From Oscillospiraceae bacterium (lineage in GTDB: Bacteria > Bacillota > Clostridia > Oscillospirales > JAAYXM01), in contig JAFQME010000014.1 of NCBI GenBank assembly GCA_017421025.1, forward strand, positions 1 through 36,686: a stretch of DNA of 36,686 nt, in the 5' to 3' direction. The translations under genes were made by a program, and so were the position numbers. Every line of letters begins with the position of its first letter. Positions within the stretch are counted from its first letter, which is position 1. Below, piece after piece: positions 1 through 7,984 of this stretch. The notes beneath the pieces were generated by a model. That model was not told the origin of the DNA, searched no databases, and saw only the letters and a list, made by a program, of their open reading frames with translations.

Positions 1-330
1 CAACGAGGCCCAATCGTATACTGCATGGAAGAAATTGACAACGGAGAAAATCTCCGTGACATCCGATTGCTCGAAAATGGGACCATGAACGTGGTGCAAG
101 AAGAGGGGATTCCGGCGCCCGTTCTTTATATGGATGCCCGGCGTCGAGTGGCGACCGATCAGCTTTATTCTCTGAAAAACAATACATATACGAGCTTTAC
201 GGCACGATTGATTCCATATTTCTCATTTGCCAACCGTGAACCGTCCGACATGCTTGTCTGGACCATGGTGGAATCACAGGATCAATCTCCTCACTTTACT
301 ACAATTGACAAAGCGTATTTGCCGTACTAG
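1..330 (+). CDS. C-terminal part of a GH127-like beta-L-arabinofuranosidase (5' end outside window)
   Basis: The reading frame is open from base 1 and ends at TAG 328-330, so only the last 109 residues are present. Two segments resemble the C-terminal beta-sandwich of DUF1680/GH127 proteins: RGPIVYCMEEIDN near the start (this family has R-G-P-[LI]-V-Y-C-x-E) and LIPYFSFANREPSDMLVW near the end (family pattern like IPYYxWANRxxxxMxVW). GH127 enzymes remove terminal beta-L-arabinofuranose from plant glycans. The catalytic region lies upstream of the window, so activity cannot be judged. An IclR regulator follows after about 40 bases. The family call rests on remembered motifs and is fairly good; the substrate is not determined. 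Confidence 0.7.
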   Translation, partial: QRGPIVYCMEEIDNGENLRDIRLLENGTMNVVQEEGIPAPVLYMDARRRVATDQLYSLKNNTYTSFTARLIPYFSFANREPSDMLVWTMVESQDQSPHFTTIDKAYLPY

Positions 331-333
331 AAT
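305..333 (+). promoter_or_regulatory. Candidate sigma-A promoter for the IclR-glycyl radical enzyme genes
   Basis: TTGACA at 305-310 and TAGAAT at 328-333 are separated by 17 bases, close to the vegetative consensus. The site overlaps the last codons of the upstream gene and would start transcription about 30 bases before the IclR start. A second TATAAT at 353-358 has no good -35 box. No operator palindrome was recognised. Confidence 0.4.
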
Positions 334-372
334 TATAACGGTGAAATAAATATATAATGAGGGGCAATGAAT

Positions 373-1131
373 ATGTCAAGCTTAGCACCGGCTGCGGAAG
401 CGTCTGCAAAAATCATCACGTTTCTTGCGGAATGTGAGCAAGAAACCGGCGTTTCCGAAATCAGCCGTGGAACAGGCATTAATAAAAATATGGTATTTCG
501 CATTTTGAACACCCTGGAACATGAGGGTTGGGTATACCGCAATGAACAAAAGTATAGTTTAACCCTTTTGCTGTTTGGGTTGGCCTCAAAACCGATTTCC
601 AGATTGTCTTTGAATACGGCAGCAACACCGATTCTATATGATTTACTCAATCAAACGGGCGAAAGTACATATCTTGGAATTCTGAAAGAGGACAAGGTGT
701 TATACCTTCAGCATCTTGACGGAGTAAAAAATGTTCGCATTGCAGGACGAGTAGGCGGAGAATACGACTTATATTGCTCGGCACCGGGCAAGGTGTTACT
801 GGCATATGCAGAGAATGATTTTATAGAAGAATATACTTCGAGAACCTTTGATCAAACGACGAACAACACAATTACCCAAAAACCGGATATGCTCGCAGAA
901 CTTGAAAACATTCGAAGAAACGGATATGCAACCGATAAAGAAGAATTTGGCAGGGGGATTGTTTGCGTGGCGGCACCGATTTTTGATTATACCGGGAAAG
1001 TGGTTGGTGCCATTGGTTGTTCCGCCCATACCATCGATCATAGTGACGAGATAATCGAAAAATTATTGCCGGATGTGACGGGCGCCGCAAGAATTCTATC
1101 CGCTCGTCTGGGATATTCTGCAGAACTGTAG
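373..1131 (+). CDS. IclR-family transcriptional regulator
   Basis: The 252-residue protein has the usual IclR size and architecture. An N-terminal winged helix-turn-helix (about residues 10-65, including EISRGTGINKNMVFRILNTLEHEGWV) is followed by an effector-binding domain (about 75-250) with the typical segments YCSAPGKVLLAY, GYATDKEEFGRGIVCVAAPIFD and GAIGCS. ATG 373 is preferred over ATG 367 because GAGGGG at 359-364 lies 8 bases before it but only 2 bases before the other. The gene ends 8 bases before the glycyl radical enzyme gene, so it is probably the local regulator of that enzyme and its activase. The effector is unknown; IclR proteins usually sense small organic acids or sugar-derived metabolites. 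Confidence 0.9.
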   Translation: MSSLAPAAEASAKIITFLAECEQETGVSEISRGTGINKNMVFRILNTLEHEGWVYRNEQKYSLTLLLFGLASKPISRLSLNTAATPILYDLLNQTGESTYLGILKEDKVLYLQHLDGVKNVRIAGRVGGEYDLYCSAPGKVLLAYAENDFIEEYTSRTFDQTTNNTITQKPDMLAELENIRRNGYATDKEEFGRGIVCVAAPIFDYTGKVVGAIGCSAHTIDHSDEIIEKLLPDVTGAARILSARLGYSAEL

Positions 1132-1139
1132 GTGTAATT

Positions 1140-3149
1140 ATGGGAAACTTATCAGAACTGAAAAAACTTGTCTTTGAATCAGATAATAATGCTTGCTTTA
1201 TCGAAAGAGAACGCATTTTAAACCGGCTTGAAAAAGAAATGGCAGATTACAATGAGCCTGATAAATACGCGATCATTCTTTCAAAATTGCTTTCAGAGGC
1301 ATCTACCCCCATATTTGATTGCGATTATTTCGCAGGGCGTGTAGTTGAGGCATTGCCTGAAGAAAACATGGCTGCTCCCAGCGAGCTTTTATGCTCTGTT
1401 GGACATATGAGCTTTGATTATGAAAAACTGCTTAAGGTAGGGTTGAAGGGGATTTTAACTGAAATCAAAGCAAATGCAAAGGAAAAAGGTGATTTTGATT
1501 CTGTTTCCTTTGCTAAAAATGCAGAAATAGTAATCATGGCGATTAAAAATTATGTTCAAAGATACGCAAATGAAGCTCGCAATCGGGGGCTTTTGGAAAT
1601 GGCAAAGGCTCTTGATCACGTACCGTATGAGCCAGCTTATGATTTCTTTTCTGCACTACAGTCCATCTGGCTCATACATATGATTGCAAGTTGCTATGTA
1701 GGTGCCCGTGACTATGCGTTCGGAAGATTTGATGAATATATGCTTCCGTTTTATGAAAAGGCATTGAAAAACGGAAAAACCGAATCTGAATTAACCGAAA
1801 TCTTAGCAGGATTTTTCATGAAAACCAACGAAATATGTGGAAGAGGCACCCACAACTATAAGTGTAAGCCTATTTTAAGTCAGGCGTCCAAGCAATATAT
1901 CAACATTGGCGGAGAAAATCCAAATGTGTTCTCTTCGGTTGTTTTAGAAGCAGCAAAACTCAATCATATGGCACAACCGCAAATTACAGTTCTGTTAAAA
2001 CCGGATGCCGATGAAGAATTCACCGCCAATGTGTTTACAGCATTATCTGTGCTTACAGATAAAATGCATATTTATCACTATTCACAAATCGTTGAGGCTT
2101 TGATCAATCAAGGGATTGAGAAAGAGATTGCAAAAGAGTTTACATATTCTGCTTGCTGTACCTTCGATTTGAATTATCATTCGTTTCGGCTTGAATATTT
2201 CACTCCCGTACCGCAAATATTCCTATCTGTGTTTCATCATAATGAGTATTCTTCTCTTCGGGAATTGTTGGCCGACTTTAAAGCGGCACTAACAGAAGAG
2301 ATTCAAAACTACGTAAACCGCACGCAAGACGGGTTTTGTGAAGAAGAGGCGAGAAAGCAGTTTGTTCTTGATTCACTTTTGCTTTCAGACAGTACAGTGG
2401 AATGTCGTTATGCCTGTGACGGCAAAGCGAAATACAATGTTCTTAATATTTTTTGTCCGGGTGTAGCAACGATAGGCGATTCGCTTATGGTTTTGGATAA
2501 ACTTGTATTCAAGGAAATGCGTTACAGTTATTCTGAATTTGCTGAAATTGTAAAAAACAACTATCAGAATCACGAAGAATTATTGGAAGAAATTAAAGGC
2601 TATACAATGTTTGGTAACGATACTGAAATTGATCGCTATACCGTTTTGGCGGGAAATGCTTTTTTGGATGCCGTGGATGCGGTGGAACATCGGGAGAATC
2701 ATTATTTAGCGGCAGGATTTTATTCGTTAGAGCGAGAAAATGTTTGGGCAGCGGAAATCGGTGCAACCCCAAACGGCAGAAGAAAGGGGGAGCCGTTTAG
2801 CGAAAATCAATCTCCCACATACGGGGCGGATAAAAACAGTATCACAGCACTACTGAAAAGCCTTTCAAAACTTCCGTTTGAGCGTACTGTGACCGGTGGA
2901 CTCAACTTGACTTTCTCGCAAAGAATCAGCCCTGAAATTTTACAAGCGCTGGTCATTTCTTATTTTCAAATGGGAGGGTTCCATATCGGGATCAGTGTCA
3001 TAGACCGTAAAACGCTTGAAGATGCAATGGTAAACCCGAATAAGTACAAAAGCCTTACGGTACGCCTTTACGGATTCAGTGAGTATTTTATCAGTTTACC
3101 CAAATGGCAACAGATTGCAATTCTTAACAGAACGGAGTATTGCGTATAA
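1140..3149 (+). CDS. Divergent glycyl radical enzyme (pyruvate formate-lyase superfamily)
   Basis: A 669-residue protein, shorter than the roughly 760-850 residues of well-known family members. The C-terminal radical loop is recognisable as VRLYGFSEYF, with the candidate glycyl radical at Gly645, 24 residues from the end (family pattern RVxGY). The thiyl-radical position is probably in SACCTFD, with Cys339-Cys340 adjacent. Most eliminase members have GCxE there, while pyruvate formate-lyase has an adjacent Cys pair, so this protein resembles the latter locally. The gene next to it is a dedicated activase, which supports the family call strongly. It is presumed cytoplasmic, oxygen-sensitive and active as a dimer, as in the family. 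The substrate is not recognisable: it is not a clear PflB, CutC, diol dehydratase or benzylsuccinate synthase. The start is weakly supported (AGGTG just upstream, overlapping the IclR stop codon). Confidence 0.85.
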   Translation: MGNLSELKKLVFESDNNACFIERERILNRLEKEMADYNEPDKYAIILSKLLSEASTPIFDCDYFAGRVVEALPEENMAAPSELLCSVGHMSFDYEKLLKVGLKGILTEIKANAKEKGDFDSVSFAKNAEIVIMAIKNYVQRYANEARNRGLLEMAKALDHVPYEPAYDFFSALQSIWLIHMIASCYVGARDYAFGRFDEYMLPFYEKALKNGKTESELTEILAGFFMKTNEICGRGTHNYKCKPILSQASKQYINIGGENPNVFSSVVLEAAKLNHMAQPQITVLLKPDADEEFTANVFTALSVLTDKMHIYHYSQIVEALINQGIEKEIAKEFTYSACCTFDLNYHSFRLEYFTPVPQIFLSVFHHNEYSSLRELLADFKAALTEEIQNYVNRTQDGFCEEEARKQFVLDSLLLSDSTVECRYACDGKAKYNVLNIFCPGVATIGDSLMVLDKLVFKEMRYSYSEFAEIVKNNYQNHEELLEEIKGYTMFGNDTEIDRYTVLAGNAFLDAVDAVEHRENHYLAAGFYSLERENVWAAEIGATPNGRRKGEPFSENQSPTYGADKNSITALLKSLSKLPFERTVTGGLNLTFSQRISPEILQALVISYFQMGGFHIGISVIDRKTLEDAMVNPNKYKSLTVRLYGFSEYFISLPKWQQIAILNRTEYCV

Positions 3150-3150
3150 A

Positions 3151-3921
3151 ATGAGAGGTGTGATCTTCAATATACAGCGGTTTTGCATCAACGACGGACC
3201 CGGTATTAGAACAACAGTTTTTTTAAAGGGCTGTCCTCTAAGCTGCACATGGTGTCATAATCCGGAATCGCATTCCGCTCATATAGAATTCATGACAGAA
3301 AACGGTAAGCAAGAAATTTGCGGAACTTCTATGACGATAGAGGATGTTATGACTGAGGTGCTGAAAGATCGGGTGTTTTATGAAAACTCGGGTGGCGGGT
3401 TAACGCTTTCTGGCGGTGAACCGATGCTGCAATTTGAGTTTGCGTATGAACTCTTAAAACAGGCAAAGCAAAACGGCATACATACCTGTATTGAAACCTG
3501 CGGTTTTGCAAGTGCTGAGAACATTTTAAGAATTGCGACAGTTACTGATATTTTTCTGTATGACTGGAAATTGACCAATGAAAAAATGCATCAAGAATAT
3601 ACCGGGGTGGAAAATACACTGATACTAAAAAATTTGCAACAACTTGATGCAGTTGGATCAAACATTGTTTTGCGGTGTCCCATCATTCCAAGTGTGAATG
3701 ATACGGAAGAACATTTTCGGGGCATTGCCAATATCGCCAATTCTCTGAGAAATCCTTTGGCAATCGAAATTGAGCCATATCATTCTTTGGGCGAGAATAA
3801 ATATATAAAACTTGGCAAATTAAAGGGAATTCAAAAATTTGAACAACCTACCGAAAAGCAGATTGAAACTTGGATGAATCAGATTCAAAACAATACCAAG
3901 GTCACCGTAAAAAAAGCATAG
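3151..3921 (+). CDS. Glycyl radical enzyme activase (radical SAM)
   Basis: A 256-residue radical-SAM protein. The cluster-binding motif CPLSCTWCHNPE (CX3CX2C) is near residues 28-39, and GGGLTLSGGEPMLQ follows near residue 85, both typical of PFL-activating enzymes. It would use a [4Fe-4S] cluster and S-adenosylmethionine to generate the glycyl radical on the enzyme encoded just upstream. The start ATG 3151 is one base after the upstream stop codon, and GGAG at 3134-3137 lies in the preceding coding end; an in-frame extension to 3079 overlaps the upstream gene and is rejected. Between the HNPE segment and the GGEP segment there is only a short linker, so the double-cluster ferredoxin-like insert of many eliminase activases is absent, as in PflA. 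Confidence 0.92.
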   Translation: MRGVIFNIQRFCINDGPGIRTTVFLKGCPLSCTWCHNPESHSAHIEFMTENGKQEICGTSMTIEDVMTEVLKDRVFYENSGGGLTLSGGEPMLQFEFAYELLKQAKQNGIHTCIETCGFASAENILRIATVTDIFLYDWKLTNEKMHQEYTGVENTLILKNLQQLDAVGSNIVLRCPIIPSVNDTEEHFRGIANIANSLRNPLAIEIEPYHSLGENKYIKLGKLKGIQKFEQPTEKQIETWMNQIQNNTKVTVKKA

Positions 3922-3942
3922 TAAATCTTATTGCTTAAATCA

Positions 3943-4119
3943 GTATCAATCTCCTTAACATACAAACACTAGCAGTACAATTTGAAAAATAAGGAGATTT
4001 GAGATATGAAAGCAACCGGGATTGTCCGTCGCATTGATGACCTTGGTCGTGTCGTGATTCCAAAAGAAATTCGCCGCACGATGCGCATCCGTGAAGGCAA
4101 CCTGCCACGACAACATTGA
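3943..4119 (+). pseudogene. Truncated spoVT copy (promoter region, leader and first about 30 codons)
   Basis: From GTATCAATCTCC at 3943 to about 4096 this stretch is collinear with the intact spoVT at 27937-28090. The distance from the shared GTAT element to the ATG is 63 bases in both, the leader with AAGGAG is almost identical, and the first codons read MKATGIVRRIDDLGRVVIPK in both. After Arg-Glu-Gly the sequence diverges and stops at TGA 4117-4119, giving a 37-residue product that lacks the end of the AbrB fold and the whole GAF-like domain. The hairpin at 4173-4192 resembles the one after intact spoVT, as if the middle of a duplicate was lost. It could still make a small AbrB-type peptide. 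Confidence 0.8.
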
Positions 4120-4172
4120 CACGCTCTGATCGCTTCTATATAGCACTACATAACATCATCAAAAGAAGAACA

Positions 4173-4200
4173 GCGGAGTGATTTCACTCCGCCGTTTTTT
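4173..4200 (+). terminator. Rho-independent terminator after the spoVT remnant
   Basis: GCGGAGTG (4173-4180), loop ATTT, CACTCCGC (4185-4192), then CG and six T residues (4195-4200). The stem sequence is closely related to the hairpin that follows intact spoVT at 28547-28574. Confidence 0.85.
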
Positions 4201-4500
4201 CATTCTTCGGTTGAGGGGAAGGTGAAGGTTGCGCCGTTTGTACCGTAGAGGATTGCATCACCCGAGGTATGGGTGAGGGCGAGACCCTCTGCGGTCATTT
4301 CCCATGTAAGGAAGCACCGAGAGCGGAGCAGGGCGTTGGTCGGTGATTCCGGTGCCGACACTTTCGTTTTATGAGTACTGTGCTGAGAGGCAATTCACTT
4401 TTTGCAGTCGGATCATAATACAAAAAGCTGCGTACATACTTCCAAAATTCGGGACGATACAGTTCCTGCAGCATACGATCGCCATCCGATGTGTGTTTGC
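4200..4500 (-). pseudogene. Possible decayed minus-strand gene (C-terminal remnant)
   Basis: Read on the minus strand, one frame ends at 4200-4202 with a protein-like tail including WEMTAEGLALTHTSGDAILY and TFTFPSTEE. A different frame just upstream (about 4395-4480) reads ELYRPEFWKYVRSFLYYD, which also looks like real protein. This suggests a gene broken by a frameshift and truncated at its 5' end. I recognise no family, and there is no credible start or ribosome binding site. Chance open frames are a real alternative. The rest of 4201-4690 shows nothing else that I can support. Confidence 0.25.
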
Positions 4501-4699
4501 CTTTATTATAGCATGGATTTCTCGGGGAGTATTGCAAATTTTACCTGCTTTATTGCATTTCCAATCATGTTCATGCCATTGACAACCGAGAGGAGATCAG
4601 GGGCTTGGATCTGTTGTGCTTTTTATGTGCGGAGAGACGAAACAAAAAAGTCTTGCAAAAAAAGCCTCGGAACATTGCTTTTTCTGAAAAACTGCAGTA

Positions 4700-4708
4700 T
4701 GATATAAT
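4700..4708 (+). promoter_or_regulatory. Extended -10 promoter of the polysaccharide/c-di-GMP operon
   Basis: TGATATAAT at 4700-4708 is a perfect TATAAT with an upstream TG, the extended -10 form that tolerates a poor -35 box. The best -35 candidate, TTTCTG at 4681-4686 with a 16-base spacer, is weak. It lies 34 bases before the cyclase ATG. No other convincing promoter was seen in the following 23 kb. The short leader leaves no room for a riboswitch between this site and the gene. Confidence 0.6.
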
Positions 4709-4742
4709 ATGTATACATATATCCGAAAGAAGATGTTGTAAA

Positions 4743-7031
4743 ATGGCAAAAACTTATGAACGGAGCAGACGAAAGTACAACAATGTGGTTTACACCGTGA
4801 TCACTGCGGTGCTGATTTGTGTGTTATTTTTGATGACGATCATCTCGTTTTACAAGGAAGCGGAAAACGAAGCGTATGAGATGCTTCATCTGCAAACCAA
4901 GCAGATCAAAGACGACTTGGTGCTGCAGATCAAGTCGGATAAGGAAAACCTGGTCACCATGGCAAACTTTGCGGCAAAGCTCTATGCGTCGGGGCAGGGA
5001 TATGACCTGATGTTTGACTCTTTCAAGCCAATCGGCCTGTTCTCGCGCATTGGGATTCTCAACCCGGACGGAAGGTTTATCACTAAGGCTGAAACCGTTG
5101 ATTTGAGCGGGAGAATCTCCTTTGAGGAAGAAGCACGCTTGGGAGATCACATCACCGGACGAACTTACAGTTATTCCGTCCCTGATGAAGAAGTGGTTCG
5201 TGCTGCAGTTCCGGTTGTGGTAGACGGGAAGACGGTTGCCATTATCTACGGCACCATCAAAATCGAAACCATCAACGAAAAGTACAACAACATGGCAAAA
5301 GAACTGGATGCGCAGTTGTTTGTCTATGACAAAGAAACCGGAAAGTTTATCATCGACAGCGTTAATGAGAACCCGGGCGAACTTTCAGAGCTGAAATCCC
5401 GCGAATACAATGAGGGATATTCTTACGAGGAACTGGTCAATACGGAAAAGGGCTTTTCCTCGTTCAAATCCATCCGCACCGGAGAGAATCTGTATCTACA
5501 CTATTCCATCATCGAGCAGCTTGATTGGGGCATCATGCTTGCCCGCTATGAAAGCCAGGTGTTTGCGAAAACAAATCAAATCTCTAAAAACCTGCTTTTG
5601 ATCTTTGCGCTTGTGATGTTGATCATCGGTGCGTATCTGCAGCTTGTGATGAAAAGCGAGAAAAATCGAAGCAGACTGCATTCGGAATCCTCTGCGATCC
5701 GGAAACTGCTGCTGGAAACCAATGAGCAGTATACCAATGTCACCGATGCGACCAAGCGTGTCAAAGAATTTGCGGGTGCACGGTCTGCATTTTTCTGTGA
5801 TACCGACGGTGAGGATTTCGTTTACATCAAACCTTCACTCAAAGAAAAACTCCTCACGGGGGAAGAGCGGACCTATTTCCAAGGGGAACTCTTCCGCTAT
5901 GCCGCGAATATCCACAACGCAATCGGCATGATGCAAATCACCCCGAATCGCCACCTCGCAAAGACCAATCCGGAACTGTATCAATTCTTGCGGGAGCACG
6001 GGATTTATGATGTTTCGTTTGCGATCATTGCGGAAAAAAACAATCATGTGAGCATTTTGGGTACCATCAACCCGAACAAGAGCTCTCTTGCGAGAAAACT
6101 GGTGGAAGATGTCGCAGTTTGCTTCTCGATAGCGATGTACAACAAAAAGCACTTGGGAAAGACCGAACTTGCCGCTACCACCGATTCGCTGACCGGTGCA
6201 TACAACCGTGTGGCGTATAAGCGGGATGTTTTGGCACTTGACGCAGAGAAAAACGAAGATTTCGCCTGCATTTACATCGATGTAAATGAACTGCATCTCA
6301 GAAACAACAAGTACGGACACGCTGCAGGCGATGCCATGCTGATTTATGTTGCAAACACACTCAAAGAGGTGTTCTTCGGGCGCCGTGTTTATCGTATGGG
6401 TGGAGACGAGTTCCTGGTGTTTGCGGAAAACATTTCGCAGGAGCAAATGAAACAGCATGTCGATAACTTGATGGCAGAATTGGAAAAAGAAGACTATCAC
6501 GTTTCGATCGGTGTGTCGTTCCGCAAGCACAACATCTCCTGTGAGGAGTTGGTGCGTGAAGCGGAAATCAGAATGTATGAAGCAAAGGCGCAGTACTATC
6601 AGAAGAAATCGCACACCAGCATTTCGGAAGATCACGAATTGCAATATGTGCACACCAAAACCGGCATCCGAGAAATCGACACCATGATCTCGATTCTCTC
6701 CGAGCATTACAACGGAATTTACCGCGTCTCGCTGGACACCAACCATGCACATCGGATCCTGATGCCGGCTTATCTTGGGTACAGCGAAGATGAGGACAAC
6801 TTCTCCAATCTGATGACCCAATACATGAATGACTTGGTTCATCCGGATAGCCGCCGAGCAGTAATGAGCTTCTTGAATTATGACGTTATCTGGCGGCAGC
6901 TTTTGCTCGGAGAAACCCCGTCTGTGACGTATAAGAAGATCAACGGTGAAAGCGTGGTTTTGAGTGTGTATCGTCTGACCGATGACCAAGACGCGGTCAG
7001 AGAAACCCTTTGGGTGTTTGCAAAAGAATGA
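4743..7031 (+). CDS. Membrane diguanylate cyclase: sensor domain, GAF-like, GGDEF, C-terminal PAS-like
   Basis: A 762-residue protein that would make cyclic di-GMP from two GTP at the membrane. A short basic N-terminus is followed by TM1 (about 15-37), an extracellular Cache-type sensor domain (about 40-275), TM2 (about 284-303), a GAF-like region (about 320-470), a GGDEF domain (about 475-640) and a PAS-like tail (about 645-760). The GGDEF domain keeps TTDSLTGAYNR, the metal Asp513 in IDVNEL, YGHAAGD and an exact GGDEF at 553-557. The RxxD product-inhibition site is missing (FFGR at that place). ATG 4743 is chosen because the frame upstream to 4605 contains the promoter. It is the first gene of the polysaccharide operon, and the next gene overlaps its stop codon by 4 bases. 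The sensed ligand is unknown. Confidence 0.9.
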   Translation: MAKTYERSRRKYNNVVYTVITAVLICVLFLMTIISFYKEAENEAYEMLHLQTKQIKDDLVLQIKSDKENLVTMANFAAKLYASGQGYDLMFDSFKPIGLFSRIGILNPDGRFITKAETVDLSGRISFEEEARLGDHITGRTYSYSVPDEEVVRAAVPVVVDGKTVAIIYGTIKIETINEKYNNMAKELDAQLFVYDKETGKFIIDSVNENPGELSELKSREYNEGYSYEELVNTEKGFSSFKSIRTGENLYLHYSIIEQLDWGIMLARYESQVFAKTNQISKNLLLIFALVMLIIGAYLQLVMKSEKNRSRLHSESSAIRKLLLETNEQYTNVTDATKRVKEFAGARSAFFCDTDGEDFVYIKPSLKEKLLTGEERTYFQGELFRYAANIHNAIGMMQITPNRHLAKTNPELYQFLREHGIYDVSFAIIAEKNNHVSILGTINPNKSSLARKLVEDVAVCFSIAMYNKKHLGKTELAATTDSLTGAYNRVAYKRDVLALDAEKNEDFACIYIDVNELHLRNNKYGHAAGDAMLIYVANTLKEVFFGRRVYRMGGDEFLVFAENISQEQMKQHVDNLMAELEKEDYHVSIGVSFRKHNISCEELVREAEIRMYEAKAQYYQKKSHTSISEDHELQYVHTKTGIREIDTMISILSEHYNGIYRVSLDTNHAHRILMPAYLGYSEDEDNFSNLMTQYMNDLVHPDSRRAVMSFLNYDVIWRQLLLGETPSVTYKKINGESVVLSVYRLTDDQDAVRETLWVFAKE

Positions 7032-7423
7032 AAGGGCGGAAACACAAATTGATGCTGCAACTTTTGAAATTCGGTGTAGTAGGTGTGATTGCCGCACTGG
7101 TGGATGTGGGCGTTCTTGTTTTTTTGAAAGAACTGCTCGGTATGGAGGTGCTTCTCTCCTCTGCGATTTCCTTTTGTGTTTCGGTGACCGTCAATTACCT
7201 GCTCAGCATGGCGTTTGTGTTCAAAGGGAAAGAGCAGAGCAAACTCAAAGAGTTTGTCCTCTTTGTCCTCCTCAGTATTGGCGGGCTTCTGCTCAATCAG
7301 TTAATTTTGTGGGTCGGAGTCAGCTTCACATCGGTCTATTATTTGGTTGTCAAAATCTTTGCGATGGTGATCGTTCCCGTCTACAATTTCATCACAAGAA
7401 AACTCTTTCTTGAGTCGAGGTGA
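7028..7423 (+). CDS. GtrA-family membrane protein
   Basis: A 131-residue protein with four predicted transmembrane helices and the GtrA-type opening LLKFGVVGVIAALVDVGVLVF plus VNYLLSMAFVFK. GtrA proteins are thought to flip undecaprenyl-phosphate-linked glucose (or another sugar) across the membrane for side-chain addition to surface polysaccharides. ATG 7028 overlaps the cyclase stop codon (ATGA), implying translational coupling; ATG 7052, 12 bases after GGCGGA, is an alternative start. Its usual partners GtrB (26008) and a GtrII-like transferase (10221) are in the same operon but far away. Family call strong; the sugar is unknown. Confidence 0.85.
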   Translation: MKGRKHKLMLQLLKFGVVGVIAALVDVGVLVFLKELLGMEVLLSSAISFCVSVTVNYLLSMAFVFKGKEQSKLKEFVLFVLLSIGGLLLNQLILWVGVSFTSVYYLVVKIFAMVIVPVYNFITRKLFLESR

Positions 7424-7429
7424 AACACG

Positions 7430-7972
7430 ATGAACCGCATGTTCAAACAAGATTTATACCGCTATTACGGCGAGAGCGGTGAGCCATTTCTCAAACGGGT
7501 TTTTCGCCCGCTGGAGCTCAAATACATATCGGTGTTTCGCAAAGCCAACGGATGTAAGTTTTTGCCGCTGAAGCTGTTTTATATGCTAAGGCTCATGCGG
7601 CTTGCGAACAAAACACAGATTCAAATCCCGGCACGCACCCGCATCGGGGAAGGGCTTTACATCGGGCATTTGGGGCGAGTGATCGTGCATCCGGATGCGG
7701 TCCTGGGGAAAAACGTTAATTTGGGAACCGGTGTCACGATCGGGATGGAAAACCGTGGAGCGCGAAAAGGCACCCCGACGATTGGCGATCGCTGTTGGAT
7801 CGGAACCAATGCGGTGGTAGTCGGAAACGTGACCATCGGAAGCGATGTTATGATCGCACCGCTCGCCTTTGTGAATTTTGATGTACCGGACCACAGCATC
7901 GTGGTCGGAAACCCGGGGAAAATCATCCCGAAAGAAAATGCGACCGCAGAATATATTTGTAATCTGATTTGA
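7430..7972 (+). CDS. Left-handed beta-helix acetyltransferase (serine acetyltransferase-like)
   Basis: A 180-residue protein. An alpha-helical N-terminus (about 1-65) precedes hexapeptide repeats (about 68-165) of the CysE/LbetaH type, including IGEGLYIGHLGRVIVHPDA, GTGVTIG, PTIGDRCWIGTNAVVVGNV and a closing VVGNPGKII. It would use acetyl-CoA. Its size and its place in a polysaccharide operon fit an O-acetyltransferase that decorates the sugar or a precursor, rather than the cysteine pathway enzyme. It starts 6 bases after gtrA with a GAGG-type site (GAGGTG) overlapping the gtrA end. The acceptor cannot be told from the sequence. Confidence 0.82.
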   Translation: MNRMFKQDLYRYYGESGEPFLKRVFRPLELKYISVFRKANGCKFLPLKLFYMLRLMRLANKTQIQIPARTRIGEGLYIGHLGRVIVHPDAVLGKNVNLGTGVTIGMENRGARKGTPTIGDRCWIGTNAVVVGNVTIGSDVMIAPLAFVNFDVPDHSIVVGNPGKIIPKENATAEYICNLI

Positions 7973-7984
7973 GGAGCTGACGAC

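Noticed and set aside
4500..4742. Possible c-di-GMP riboswitch upstream of the cyclase gene
   Set aside because: I looked for the conserved GEMM core and its paired helices and saw none. The promoter -10 lies only 34 bases before the ATG, leaving no space for one in the transcript leader.
4605..4742. Longer N-terminus of the cyclase (in-frame ATG 4605)
   Set aside because: The extension contains the extended -10 promoter and reads as Cys- and Lys-rich noise; ATG 4743 opens directly into the membrane-anchor sequence.
5835..7097. Long minus-strand open frame (420 codons) opposite the diguanylate cyclase gene
   Set aside because: It lies antisense to a clear multidomain protein, is rich in His, Val and Cys in an unstructured way, and shows no family motif or ribosome binding site.
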